Of a DNA stretch of 64,000 nt, positions 13,976 through 24,485 are shown in pieces (position 1 is the first letter of the stretch; every line of letters starts with the position of its first letter). The stretch comes from Liolophura sinensis (Eukaryota > Mollusca > Polyplacophora > Chitonida > Chitonidae), in assembly GCF_032854445.1 (NCBI RefSeq), contig NC_088302.1, positions 36,710,191 through 36,774,190 on the forward strand. The letters run 5' to 3'. The notes below the pieces were generated by a model. That model was not told the DNA's origin, made no database searches, and was given only the letters and a program-made list of their open reading frames with translations. The translations under genes were made by a program, and so were the position numbers.

Positions 13976-16966
13976 ATGGTACCCCAGGGAGTAAAGGAGG
14001 CCTTCTGGCAGCTGCGACAAAGCTGTGTTCTGCTATTATTACTACATCTGTTAGCTGGCAACTCTGCTACCACCAGTGCTATCTGTCCAGATGTGTGCGT
14101 GTGTTCTGGGGATGGCCAGGACGCTGTATGCCAAGATGCACGGCTTGATTCCCTCCCACCAGGCTTGTCTACCGATCTCCGGACTCTCAGCCTGCACAAC
14201 AACAGGTTCACTACCCAGCGCCTCTCGGGGCAGTTGGAGAAGTTCCCAGAGCTCTACAAACTGGACTTGGCTTACAACTCTATCAGGGAGATACCATCCC
14301 ACATGTTAACTGCTCTCCCCAAACTTCACACACTCAGCCTGACTTCAAACCAAATAACAACCATACATACTGGTGCATTTACTAACCTGACATATCTTGA
14401 ACAATTGGATCTTTCAAGCAATCTACTTCAGCAAGTTGATCATACTATAGGAATTGATTTACTCCATGTTAAATTATTAAATCTGTCCCACAATAACCTT
14501 AACCATTTAGGTAATTTAACATTCCAAAATTTTCAAAAATTAAGAGTGCTAGACCTTAGTTTTAATCATTTAGCCTTCCTGGACCCAGATGCTTTCAGCG
14601 GACTCCTTATGCTAGAGGAGCTCTACCTCCAGTGGAACAAAGTAGCCAACAGTTTTGATATAATGTCCGATTGGAGTCAGTCCTTGCCAAGCATACTGCA
14701 AATTGACATATCTCACAACATGATAGTAACTCTGGACAATCACACAGTTCAGTCAAATTTTGAAATGCTTCAATACTTAGACATATCATACAATGATCTG
14801 GCAGCCCTGCCTGCTAACATGTTCTCAAACTACTCTCAGCTGAAAGTGCTAAACTTGGGAAAGAATCCCTTACAGAATTTGACCGATGATGTCTTTGAAG
14901 ACATATCACAGCTGGAAAAACTTTATCTGGACAACTGCACCAGCCTTCGCTATATTCCGAACAAGTTATTTGAGCCCCTGACTTCTCTACAATATTTAAA
15001 CTTAAGTAATAATCCCCAGCTGGGCTACCTGGCCACCTCTACATTTGATGCCTTAGCCTCTCTAAGAGTACTGGACCTAAGCCGCAACAACCTGAGCTCC
15101 CTGCCAGAGGTGATATTCCAGCACACTTCCAGCCTCCAACAGCTGTATCTCAGCCACAACCCTCTGACCTGTGACTGTAATCTTGCCTGGCTCCTCCAGC
15201 TGATGGAGTCCAGCAACACTGTCCTCAGTGATCAGGCAGCCGTACGGTGCACCTATACCAACAACTCCAGCCAGGCCCGACTGCAGGACCTCAGCAAAGA
15301 GAGTCTGGCTTGTGAGCCGCCCATCCTGCTATCTAATGACACGGACGTGTACTGGCCAATCGGATCGTCAGCATTCCTGTCATGTGATGTGTACTCCATC
15401 CCAGCCCCCGTGATAACCTGGATAACACCCCGGCACCAGCGCCTGGTGTACCATGACCATCACCCACTGGCCACGGGGCACCTGCCCTCCCGGGAAGACG
15501 TAGAGCCAGGCTCCTGGTTTCACAAGAACCACCCTTGGCACTTTAGCTCGTCCTACTACTCCCAGCTGCCTGAGTCTGAGCGCATCATCCTCCTGGGTGA
15601 CGGCACTTTGTTCATTGACTACGTGCAGCGCCATGATGGCGGCCCGTATCAGTGTATTGTTGACCATCCACAGGGTAACCTGAGCAGGGTGATAACTCTG
15701 CACCTTGACCATAATGTGATACAGAGCGTCAAGCTTATGAGCATCATCGTAGGCCTTAGCTTAGCGGTCTCTTTCTTCACTATTGCCACTGCCATCTGGG
15801 TGATCAAAGTGGCGGCCAACCGCTGCATTAATCAACGCAAGCGGGAAGCCATCAAAAACATTATCGATAACTTGGACGCTTACAAAACCCACCAAATCGG
15901 GCGTATTAAGGAAATTAGTGCGAATCAGATGGGGAAATTCAGAGATCAGTACCACTTTCAGCTGGAGAGACTACGGGATAATTACAACCAGCAAATGTAC
16001 CGCATTCGTGAAAACTGTGCTCAACAAATGGACAAAATTCGAGATAATTATGCCACCCATGTTGGAAGGATAAAGGACTATAGTTCAAACCGGCTGGAGA
16101 GGCTGAGAGACAACTACAACGCCCAAATAATACGCATCAGGGAGTATGGCTCCCTTCAGCTGGAGCGCCTGCGGGAGAATTATAAACTCCAGCAACAGCA
16201 TCTTATAAAACTTTTGGAGACAATGAATTTCGACACCTGCAAAACTGTGATAGAAACTGACTGTGTTCGAGCAGATTCCATGCTGTTCGACTCTGAAGTC
16301 TTTGTGGAGCCTATGGTCGACTTGCCTTACTTGCTAGAGACTGACCCACCCTCTTGTACTGGGAGTGAGCTGGACTATGTAACAGCCTCCAGTAACTCAG
16401 ATAGTTTGTCCAACACTATGGACACATGCAGTAGCCTTCATGATGTGGAGGACAATGCTTTCAAGCCAAGTGCAATGCAGCTTCTGCCGGGTCTGGTGAT
16501 CCAAATGCCCCATGAACTCTGCCCAGACAACCCCGTGGAGCTGTCACCTGACCTCATCTTACCTCCTCCTCCCATTTTGGAACTACCGTTGCCAAGTAGC
16601 CTGCCCTCAGGGGGAGCTGCCGAGTCGGACACGCAGAGTGAGACAGAGAGCTGTCACCGGGAACATCACCGCAAGCCCCACCACAGGCGTAGGAAAGTGA
16701 AACACAGGCCTAAAGGAGTAGAGACAACTGTTGTGGTAGAGGCTGCGGCCCTCCTCCAAACTGCCCAGAATAAAGACCAGTCCGAGGATCAAGGTGGTCA
16801 ACACGGCTCTGACAAGGGGCCTGGCCAGAGCACTGATCCGTTACTGACCAGTGTCCCTATCAATACAGGGGACAGTGCTGTGTTGGTCGTTGACAGCAGT
16901 CAGTCGTCTGACAAGCTCCACCCACTGTCTCAGAGTTTTGGGCCCGAAAGAGAATCTATCGTCTGA
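13976..16966 (+). CDS. LRR-Ig single-pass transmembrane receptor with hendecad cytoplasmic tail
   Basis: This intronless frame encodes 996 residues. Residues 1 to about 31 form a signal peptide with a leucine-rich core. An LRRNT cap begins at Cys37, followed by about 13 leucine-rich repeats (roughly residues 65-395) with LxxLxLxxN signatures, and an LRRCT cap starts at Cys399/Cys401. One Ig domain has its disulfide pair at Cys470 and Cys560 (DGGPYQC); the spacing is longer than usual for an Ig fold. A single membrane helix covers about residues 587-612. The cytoplasmic side contains nine 11-residue repeats (643-741), acidic and Pro-rich stretches, a His/Arg cluster, and a C-terminal SIV that fits a class I PDZ ligand. 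Family knowledge suggests an adhesion or signalling receptor, often neural, similar in plan to Kekkon, LINGO and AMIGO proteins. The plan fits several families, so I give no symbol. Confidence 0.93.
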   Translation: MVPQGVKEAFWQLRQSCVLLLLLHLLAGNSATTSAICPDVCVCSGDGQDAVCQDARLDSLPPGLSTDLRTLSLHNNRFTTQRLSGQLEKFPELYKLDLAYNSIREIPSHMLTALPKLHTLSLTSNQITTIHTGAFTNLTYLEQLDLSSNLLQQVDHTIGIDLLHVKLLNLSHNNLNHLGNLTFQNFQKLRVLDLSFNHLAFLDPDAFSGLLMLEELYLQWNKVANSFDIMSDWSQSLPSILQIDISHNMIVTLDNHTVQSNFEMLQYLDISYNDLAALPANMFSNYSQLKVLNLGKNPLQNLTDDVFEDISQLEKLYLDNCTSLRYIPNKLFEPLTSLQYLNLSNNPQLGYLATSTFDALASLRVLDLSRNNLSSLPEVIFQHTSSLQQLYLSHNPLTCDCNLAWLLQLMESSNTVLSDQAAVRCTYTNNSSQARLQDLSKESLACEPPILLSNDTDVYWPIGSSAFLSCDVYSIPAPVITWITPRHQRLVYHDHHPLATGHLPSREDVEPGSWFHKNHPWHFSSSYYSQLPESERIILLGDGTLFIDYVQRHDGGPYQCIVDHPQGNLSRVITLHLDHNVIQSVKLMSIIVGLSLAVSFFTIATAIWVIKVAANRCINQRKREAIKNIIDNLDAYKTHQIGRIKEISANQMGKFRDQYHFQLERLRDNYNQQMYRIRENCAQQMDKIRDNYATHVGRIKDYSSNRLERLRDNYNAQIIRIREYGSLQLERLRENYKLQQQHLIKLLETMNFDTCKTVIETDCVRADSMLFDSEVFVEPMVDLPYLLETDPPSCTGSELDYVTASSNSDSLSNTMDTCSSLHDVEDNAFKPSAMQLLPGLVIQMPHELCPDNPVELSPDLILPPPPILELPLPSSLPSGGAAESDTQSETESCHREHHRKPHHRRRKVKHRPKGVETTVVVEAAALLQTAQNKDQSEDQGGQHGSDKGPGQSTDPLLTSVPINTGDSAVLVVDSSQSSDKLHPLSQSFGPERESIV
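15902..16198 (+). repeat. Nine tandem 33-bp/11-residue coding repeats (hendecads)
   Basis: Nine consecutive 33-nt units encode the pattern [RK]-[IL]-R-[DE]-N-Y-x-x-Q-[LM]-x, for example RLRDNYNQQMY and RIREYGSLQLE. Charged residues at positions 1, 3 and 4 and hydrophobic ones at 2 and 10 recur without a break. A weaker tenth unit (NLDAYKTHQIG) precedes them. An exact 11-residue period is the signature of a hendecad, right-handed coiled coil. It lies about 30 residues inside the membrane. Confidence 0.9.
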
Positions 16967-17919
16967 TCTGGGCACAGCCACACTACAGTGTTGTAAAACT
17001 ATGAGTTCAAACATTTGTGAGACCACGTTCCTAAAGGCTCCAAAATCAGTGAACTATTTTTGTAGATCATTTATGGAATTAGTTCCTCACAAACCCTATT
17101 TTCTGTACCTTTTCGCACATAAAGAGGAGCGGCAAACTTCACGTGTATTCTGCAGTGAATGACCTTTTTCTGGTAATTTTTTAACAGCACTGCCTAACTT
17201 TTAGTGTTTAACAGGCGTGTAGAAGTTCTAAATGTGAACAATTTTCAAAGAATATGCCAAACTGTAAGGTGTGCTAATGTGTGAAAAGGTAAGAAGAATA
17301 GGGTGAAATAATTTATTCAAGGCACATTTGTGATTCTAGCAAAAACCTGTCCATGGATGATGCGTGTTTTGAAACCATGAATAGAAGTCAATATATATAC
17401 ACATTTACACTGACTACATTTACATTCTGTATGTATTTGTGTTTGATGATTATCTTATAAACACTGATAGCTACTTAAGCAAGCGGAAGCATCTTGCATG
17501 TTGGTGTATGTGATTAAGTGCCATTACTATGTGCCCGATTCACACGTCGTGTTGTCTCCCTTAGTTGAGTTGACTAATGTTTGTTAAACTTCTGTACCAA
17601 AAGATACAGTGCAAGGCATGCACTTTACAAGGTTCACATCTGCTATCGTTTTTTTTCTCCAGTTTGTGCTTAAAAGGATATTTTTGCACTGTACTGATTT
17701 GCTTCTACTTTGGTGCTTTTTGTTAACTTACTCAACAGCTTGTACGTCTACTTCTTTAGATGGTTTAACTGCCATATTTTTATTTTGGACTTAAGATTAG
17801 ACCTTCGTTTACTTCACAGTTTTTTTTTGTTGACTTTCCTCAAAGTTCTGTACCAACTTACGCCAAAGTTTCTCTGTCAGCTTGCACCAGAGTGTCTATG
17901 CTGGCTTATTTCAAAGCCT

Positions 17920-17925
17920 AATAAA
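17920..17925 (+). terminator. Candidate polyadenylation signal of the LRR-Ig gene
   Basis: This is the first canonical AATAAA I see after the stop codon at 16,966, giving a 3' UTR of roughly 950 nt. Later AATAAA-like sites exist near 19,330, so the true end could be further right. Confidence 0.4.
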
Positions 17926-20900
17926 TTTACATTGTAGGCTATGTATGCACTCTTTATATACAAAAGGTTTAAAAAGCATATTCAAGCAACTCAACTATTT
18001 GTCTTCACTACATACAACTCTAGACATTAAAAGCAATGACCAGGCGAAAAAGCATAAAAAAGAAAACAAAAAGTGTCTATGTACTGTACATGTTGACACA
18101 CATTACTTTATGTTATTATTCACATTTCTTAAGCAAATAATTTAAATTAAAAAAAATATATATATGGATACCCAGCTTACTGTTAAATGTCAATGTAACC
18201 ACCACCTTTGTGCCATTTTCATGATAAAGTGCTAATACTCAAGACTCTAGTCAACTGCTTGGTATCTAGTCAGAAAACTATATACTACTGATGTGCATCT
18301 TGATGAAGTCCTGTGCAATTATTTACAGCTTTGATATAATGATGTGTGTATTTATGGAAATTTGAATGGTGTTAAAGCATGAATAAGTTGCAATATTTAA
18401 GCAAGAATGATAAGTTATTTTTACAGATTTTTTTTTTTTTTGAGATGTATTTCTGTATAATATGACATATGGCATCAACAGACAGTTTACTTTCCTTTCC
18501 AGCCTATACACATGTACTTAGTCTTACATGAAGGAGTTTATGTAGAATATGTGTTATTCCACACAGGCAAGAGCTGGATATCTCTTGAAGTAAATAACAT
18601 GACATTGAATAAGTGCTGAAGGACACTCGATTATGTCGGGTTCAAGTCTCGGGATGACATCATGCACAATGTAGACATTGTGTCGTTTGTCAGCACTCTT
18701 CTTGATATAACATGAAAACATGCCAGGCTGGGTTAAAATACCAAAACTTTGACTGATACAGCACCAATGGTTGTGAAGTAAACAATACCCTTCTCTTTGT
18801 GGTTCCCAGATGAGCATGAGTTTGAATGACCTTTGTCTAGGCATTAAAATCCTGCCAACCAGGGTTGTCTGGCCTTTGCTATAGGACTTCACCATTTTGT
18901 ACAGCACAGCAAGGTATGAATGGTATAAATGAACAAACAGCTATTGTCACCATTCTTCATTTGTTTTAGGCATCCTAAAAAGAAAAACAAGTTTTGCCTA
19001 ATCCTATGAGTTAAAGAGTTTGTTTGAAATTCTTCATTCAATCCACTCCCCTGGATCCAGAGTTGTGATGCATGAACTATTGTCCATCACAAATTGGATG
19101 CTTTTTCACACAACATGTAAATGTTTTTCTCATTGCAATATTTCAACATTTTGTTTCTACATATGTTACACAGAAAAATTCACTTGGAATACCCTGATAT
19201 TACCAGTTTACTTTACTCATTCAACCAAGAAATCCTTTTAATGGAGAGAAAACAGGATGATGATGCTACAAAGTGTTATGAAGTGTGTGTACATAAACTG
19301 TAAGTATGAAAGGAGATTAAAGAAATTTGAATAAAAACACTTCATTATTGTGTTTTCTTGCTTTCTGCAAATAGTATTAACAAACTTATTTATATTTAGT
19401 ACGTGTGCATGATATTTCTAAACAGGTGAAATAATGGGTCCACTCCATAAAGCGAACATAGCACTATGTGCACTTAACTACCAAGAAGATGTACTAACTG
19501 CAGTTACAAGCATGTATTAAACACAACATGTGGTTTGTGAAAAAGGCCCTTGGTTGTGTAATTCACCATGTACTTGTATCCCTATTTTCAGATATTCCTG
19601 GAAATGTTCTGAGACAAATCAGCTGTTAAGCGTGTATCAGCTGACATAACAAATGTAAGGACACTGTCTGCAGGCCACAACATAACAATGATACATGTAC
19701 GTCATGTAAGTTGACACCTTGCATCATTCAGCCTTGATCATCTACTGTATGAAATATGTATCAGGAGTTCATTATACACAGTGGATTTTGTATAACTGCT
19801 TGAAGGTCAAGATCACTTTCAACATGGCAGTTAGTGATGAAGCAAACTGTACATCTGCATTGCTGAAATATTGCTTTGTTAATGAGGCTTTTCAGAAGAC
19901 CTGTCACTAAGCAAAATGAATGAGTGGTAACAATTGGATGAGGTCTCACAATTATTTCATAACTGAGAGTTTTCACAAAAGATCCCAAGTTCCTAAATGC
20001 TCATACAAATGGCATTTTCTACAGGCAAATTAACAGTGGCATGACTGGTCAATACGAAGACAAAATGTCTAGAGGAGAAGATATTGAAAATTTTACGCAT
20101 GATTGCCTGTCTTTAGTTTGCTTGTGAAAAAACATTGCAAATAGGTTAACTGTCATTGCAGGCTGTGGAGTGCTCAAAGAAGATATTCCTCAGTAGGTCT
20201 AAATCTGTGGGTATCATTCTCAACATTATAAAGTAACATCTGGACTCTGCCAGCCCAGACTCTTTGTTATTCGCAGGAATTGACATCACTCGTCTTTTTT
20301 ACTGAAGTGAAAATCACCCTACAGTGTCAAACTTTCAATTTCATGATTCATCTTACAATATCTTGATAAAAGTCTAGAATTCTGACAAAATTTCTACATT
20401 GACGACACCAAATATATGCTGAATCAACAAAGAAACTATGCAAGGATACAAACATACCTTTTCTTACATTTACATGCATCTATTGTAATTTTTTCTGTCA
20501 TTTGTTGTCCAAAAGCGATAAATGGTTGCTGATATGGCATCTCTGATGTGGTGTCAAGGTCAATAACTAAGTGAGGGTAAAGTTGAAAGTTCACCAGTCT
20601 AATACTTGTTGCGTCCACGTAACTTGTGGACATCTAGAAAAGGGCCAATCCATGACATCCTCAAAAAATTCTCTGACATCGGGGAAAATGCCACAATCAT
20701 GGTTAGATGACAATGCATCTACCTTGCACCTCCCCGTTACATTAATCCTGAGGAAAGCATACCAACAGCTTAATCATGTTCATCTCACATCAGGCAAGGC
20801 TTGATATGTTGTCCTATAAACTGAACTGTTGAACATTTGCAATAGCTTGAGTCAGATGTTCTAAAGAGACAAAGACTGGCGGACCAGAGTAACAGGAGAC

Positions 20901-22254
20901 TTTACTAAATAATCACCACCAGGCAAAAGTGTCAAATGGTCCAAAGCTTTACGCAGAATGTACTTTAATAATCTTATTCGTTATCTTTTAAATTTCAGGA
21001 AATTTCCATCCACTTTTACTTTTATGTGCAAGTGTATTTTGTAATTCTGGAAAAGGATATCATGAACGAAAAAAAATTACCTCAGAATTAATAGCTAAAT
21101 TTACCTGTATTTCTACCTATTTTTGGGCAATTTGCTGTCATTGTTCAGCTACATACTAACGTACTTAAAAATAACAAACATGGAAGAACACATTTCAAAT
21201 CAATGAAATGGGAAATCGTTATTTCATTCGATGTAACACTAGTTTTACATTATCAACAATCTGTTAGAGCATACAATCATTTCCATTGGATAGCCCAGAA
21301 TATGATAATTTAGCCATAAGTATCTCCTAAGGCAATTAATTTGTTATTTGTGGAGGCGTTTCAGTAGAGGTGGGTTTAGATCGAAGCCTATGGACCCCTT
21401 CATGAGGAGAGCAGGTAATAAAGACTAAACCTTACTGTATAACCTGGCTTACTTATTTAGAATATGTACAACTTCCCCCTAATAACAAATTACCAGGGAG
21501 ATGACTCACAATTCTATTGTACATGTGCACTAAAATATTTATACTGAGGAAAACCAATGCTTGTTTCAGGGAAGCATATATGTAGAATCATTTAATACAG
21601 CCAACACTAACTGGTGGTGAGAAACTTTAAATGCAGGAACAATGAGATTTTTTTTTCTTTCACCATAGAGTGATCACGAACATCTGTTAGCTGGCTGTAC
21701 TAGCACATTTATATGTCACATCAACACCTATCCTCACTCAACATCAGGCAGTTATATGCCTTATTGCAGGGCAATACAAATGACCAGTAAAACAGCTGAG
21801 GCCCGTTTCACAAAGTTGACGCAGCACTACGTCAGGCACATTTACCATGGTGACATATCTCTTCTCTCTATTTTGCCATGGGAAATATACCAGGCGTAAT
21901 TTTTGACTGCTTCGTAAAACAGGCCCCAGTTCACTCTCTGGCTTTCATTCCATACAATATTTTCACATGTACTTGTTATAAATTTAATTACCAAAATGTT
22001 GATAGCACAGAATTCAGCATCTGACACCCAGCAAATCATTTCAGGGAACTCATTATCACAGTCCAGATTTCACAAGATAAGTCCATAATCCCTGCTATTG
22101 TTGTTCATTATACCAAAACGTACATGCATTCATCAAATTCTACAGTAAAATACTAAATATAGTTTACAGCTGATACCTGATATCTTGGAAACGAAAAAAA
22201 AAAAGAAAAGAAATAAAAGTGTGAAATGATGAATAGGTCAAGAAACATAAACTA

Positions 22255-22381
22255 CCTTAAATGACCCTACACTTCATCCATGACTAACTTGCCCATATTT
22301 CTTGATAGCGAGAGTTTTATTGATTTTAGAAAAGTGTTTTAATAATGCACTTTAGTGGGCAAAATTTTACGTCATTTAGGG
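22255..22381. mobile_element. MITE (127 bp), internally deleted relative of 10,841-11,069
   Basis: Its ends (CCTTAAATGACC at the left; reverse complement CCCTAAATGACG at the right) match the family at 10,841-11,069, with TA on both sides (22,253-22,254 and 22,382-22,383). It retains the CCATGACTAA and TTGATTTTAGAAA segments but lacks about 100 bp of the interior. Confidence 0.6.
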
Positions 22382-23779
22382 TATGTACAATTGAAATGTA
22401 TATATACATGAATTCATGTTCCATGACAATACTGCTTCTTGTTTGCCAAAGATTGGCAGAGACAAGCTGCTCTCAGAATAATGTGCTATGCTGTAATATC
22501 ACTGGAAATCTAAAAAGGGCATGAATGTCTAAATTCTACTACATTTGAAAACATTAAAACTGATTTCAACACAAAGACAGTAGGTTTCATATGTATTGCA
22601 AATTAAAATATAGTTATTCATTAAAACATTGAGGACATGTACAAGGGCCATGATGCTTTGTTTTTCTTAATTCTTTATAATTTACTTCTTTATGATTTAA
22701 TATCTGGTGTTGAGCCCTAATCATTAACTGATCTTCTACCAGAGGAGGTGGAAAAGTTCTTGGCCTGTGCTACTTACGGAATAAATAGAAAAGTGAATTA
22801 ACCTTCATTTTTTAATATATTGGGTAATCTCCCTCTAATCTGACATGTTTCTCATATTCCCTTAATACTGATACTGTTTCTCAATTAGTTACCTACATAG
22901 TGAGCGGATAGGAGGACTTGGAAGTTTTCAACCTCTCTTTGTAATTAGTAAATGCTATAATTAAGAACAATAAAACATCATAAGAAAAAAGGTCCTAGTT
23001 CATCTATTCAAGTCTTCCCTCAATGGATTCATTCCCCAGGCCCCACATTGCACCACCCCTTTTTGTGACACTGTTACTTATCATCCCACTCCCTCCAAAA
23101 GCATTCGTGACACCAAGGCGTAACCAGTGTGTCTGGCATCCAGTTGACCTATTTACAACAGTACTGTCTATGTATGATAGGTCAACTGTGTGTTCTAGTG
23201 CAACTGTTCAAAATCTATATAATGTACGTTATATATGGTATTTTACAATATAACTACATGTGTTTTCAAGTCACAAAAGCTACAGGAACACACAGTTGTA
23301 TTTTATTTTTTGGAAGATTTATGGAGTAGAAAAGCCTTGGAAAGTATATAGATACATGTATGATAATGCTAATGATCCGGCAATGTAAAGCTTACCAAAT
23401 CTTTCTCTTTTTTTTGCATAAATATCAAAAGAAGAAGATATGATTGAAAATATTATAGGAAAAGACAACCAAGGAATTTCTTGAAAATGAAGGTTGCAAC
23501 ACATCTGTTCATATCTTATTTTCAACCAATCACACTGCCTCAACTCTTAAACTTCCAGCCAATAGTTCAAGCTGGCCATTCCCCGTTTTCAGTCGGTTGG
23601 CCCATTCCGTATGATTTACCTGGAGCATTTGGGTATACACTGTACCTGCCCACAGGTAACAACCCATTCACACACAATACCTGCTACATAACTGCAACTT
23701 TGCAAGACCTGGTATATGATCCTCTTGATCTTGCATTTGGTATTTGTTTTGGGATTGTTAACTTCATCTTCACTTTAAG

Positions 23780-24180
23780 GTAATGTCCATGAATTGTCTC
23801 AGAAAGCCATATACCAAACTTCAGTTCAGAATAACCAAAGTCCAAAGCAGGACAAACGCAGTTATAATTTTGCTGAAAGAGGCCGAAACATGAACATGAC
23901 CCGTAACTTGCAAAGTTAAAGCTCACCACCAAATTGGCTCAAATTGATTTTTGAAATAAAGTGCAAAAAGCTGTGAAAATCCAAAAACATGATAAAGTGG
24001 CCATAATTTGATGGGAAATGGACAAAAGATCTCAAAATTGAACTTGATCTGTAACCATGTACAGAGTTTCATTTCAATATGATGAACTGTTTTGAAAAAA
24101 ACAGTCTGGAAAATTTTTTCTGATGGACTGACTAACAGACAAAATGTGAACTTACAATCCCCTCTGGTAGCAGTAGGGGA
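23780..24180. repeat. Probable interspersed repeat
   Basis: The block ends with a GACTGACTAACAGACAAAATG-like run and then CCCCTCTGGTAGCAGTAGGGG plus an A-rich end. That layout is familiar from dispersed elements of mollusc genomes. The left boundary and family cannot be fixed from one copy. It lies just beyond exon 8 of GLYR1. Confidence 0.35.
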
Positions 24181-24200
24181 TAAAAAATAGAATAGCTTAC

Positions 24201-24485
24201 CTTGACTGGTGACCTGTTCCAGACCATGACCTCGTGCCCTGACAGCAGTAGATTCATCACCATCCCCTGACCCATGATGCCTAGCCCCAGGAAGCCTATC
24301 CTTAGCCGCGTGGGTACCATAGGTTTCCCTGGAGATGTAGACTGTAAGATGTCCTGCTCACACTGTGTACCTGAGGTGGACAATTCTGACGCGGCAGCTG
24401 CTGTGGCCGGCGAGATCTTGAGAGGGGAGCTCTTTGGTGAGGCAGCGACGTCCGGGTTAAAATTGGACAGTATGGGCGACACGTT
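24201..24485 (-). CDS. GLYR1: GLYR1 exon 8: linker end and NAD-type Rossmann start
   Basis: It has an acceptor TTTCAG and a donor AAG|GTAAGC, 95 codons, phase 0 to 0. A Ser/Pro-rich linker precedes RLRIGFLGLGIMGQG, the first strand and glycine loop of the Rossmann fold, and HEVMVWNRSP. The frame continues past the donor only to a stop at 24,132, so without splicing the domain would be a stub. Confidence 0.88.

Larger units (their letters stand above)
17926..24185. other. Non-coding interval with dispersed repeats
   Basis: No exon of any recognised gene could be read on either strand. I searched for the missing dehydrogenase exons of GLYR1 (motifs such as YVDMST and APVSG) and did not find them. 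The stretch includes a short MITE (22,255-22,381), a repeat-like block (about 23,780-24,180), and homopolymer A or T runs near 18,429 and 22,190. Confidence 0.5.

Noticed and set aside
18554-18907. 117-codon minus-strand frame considered as a missing GLYR1 exon
   Set aside because: It contains none of the conserved dehydrogenase motifs and has no usable donor and acceptor pair in phase.
20436-20804. Frames on both strands reading SYVDATS, at first similar to the YVDMST motif of dehydrogenases
   Set aside because: Only four residues match, and the neighbouring residues do not fit the family.
23481-23783. 100-codon plus-strand frame left of GLYR1 exon 8
   Set aside because: No known domain, low-complexity composition and overlap with a probable interspersed repeat.
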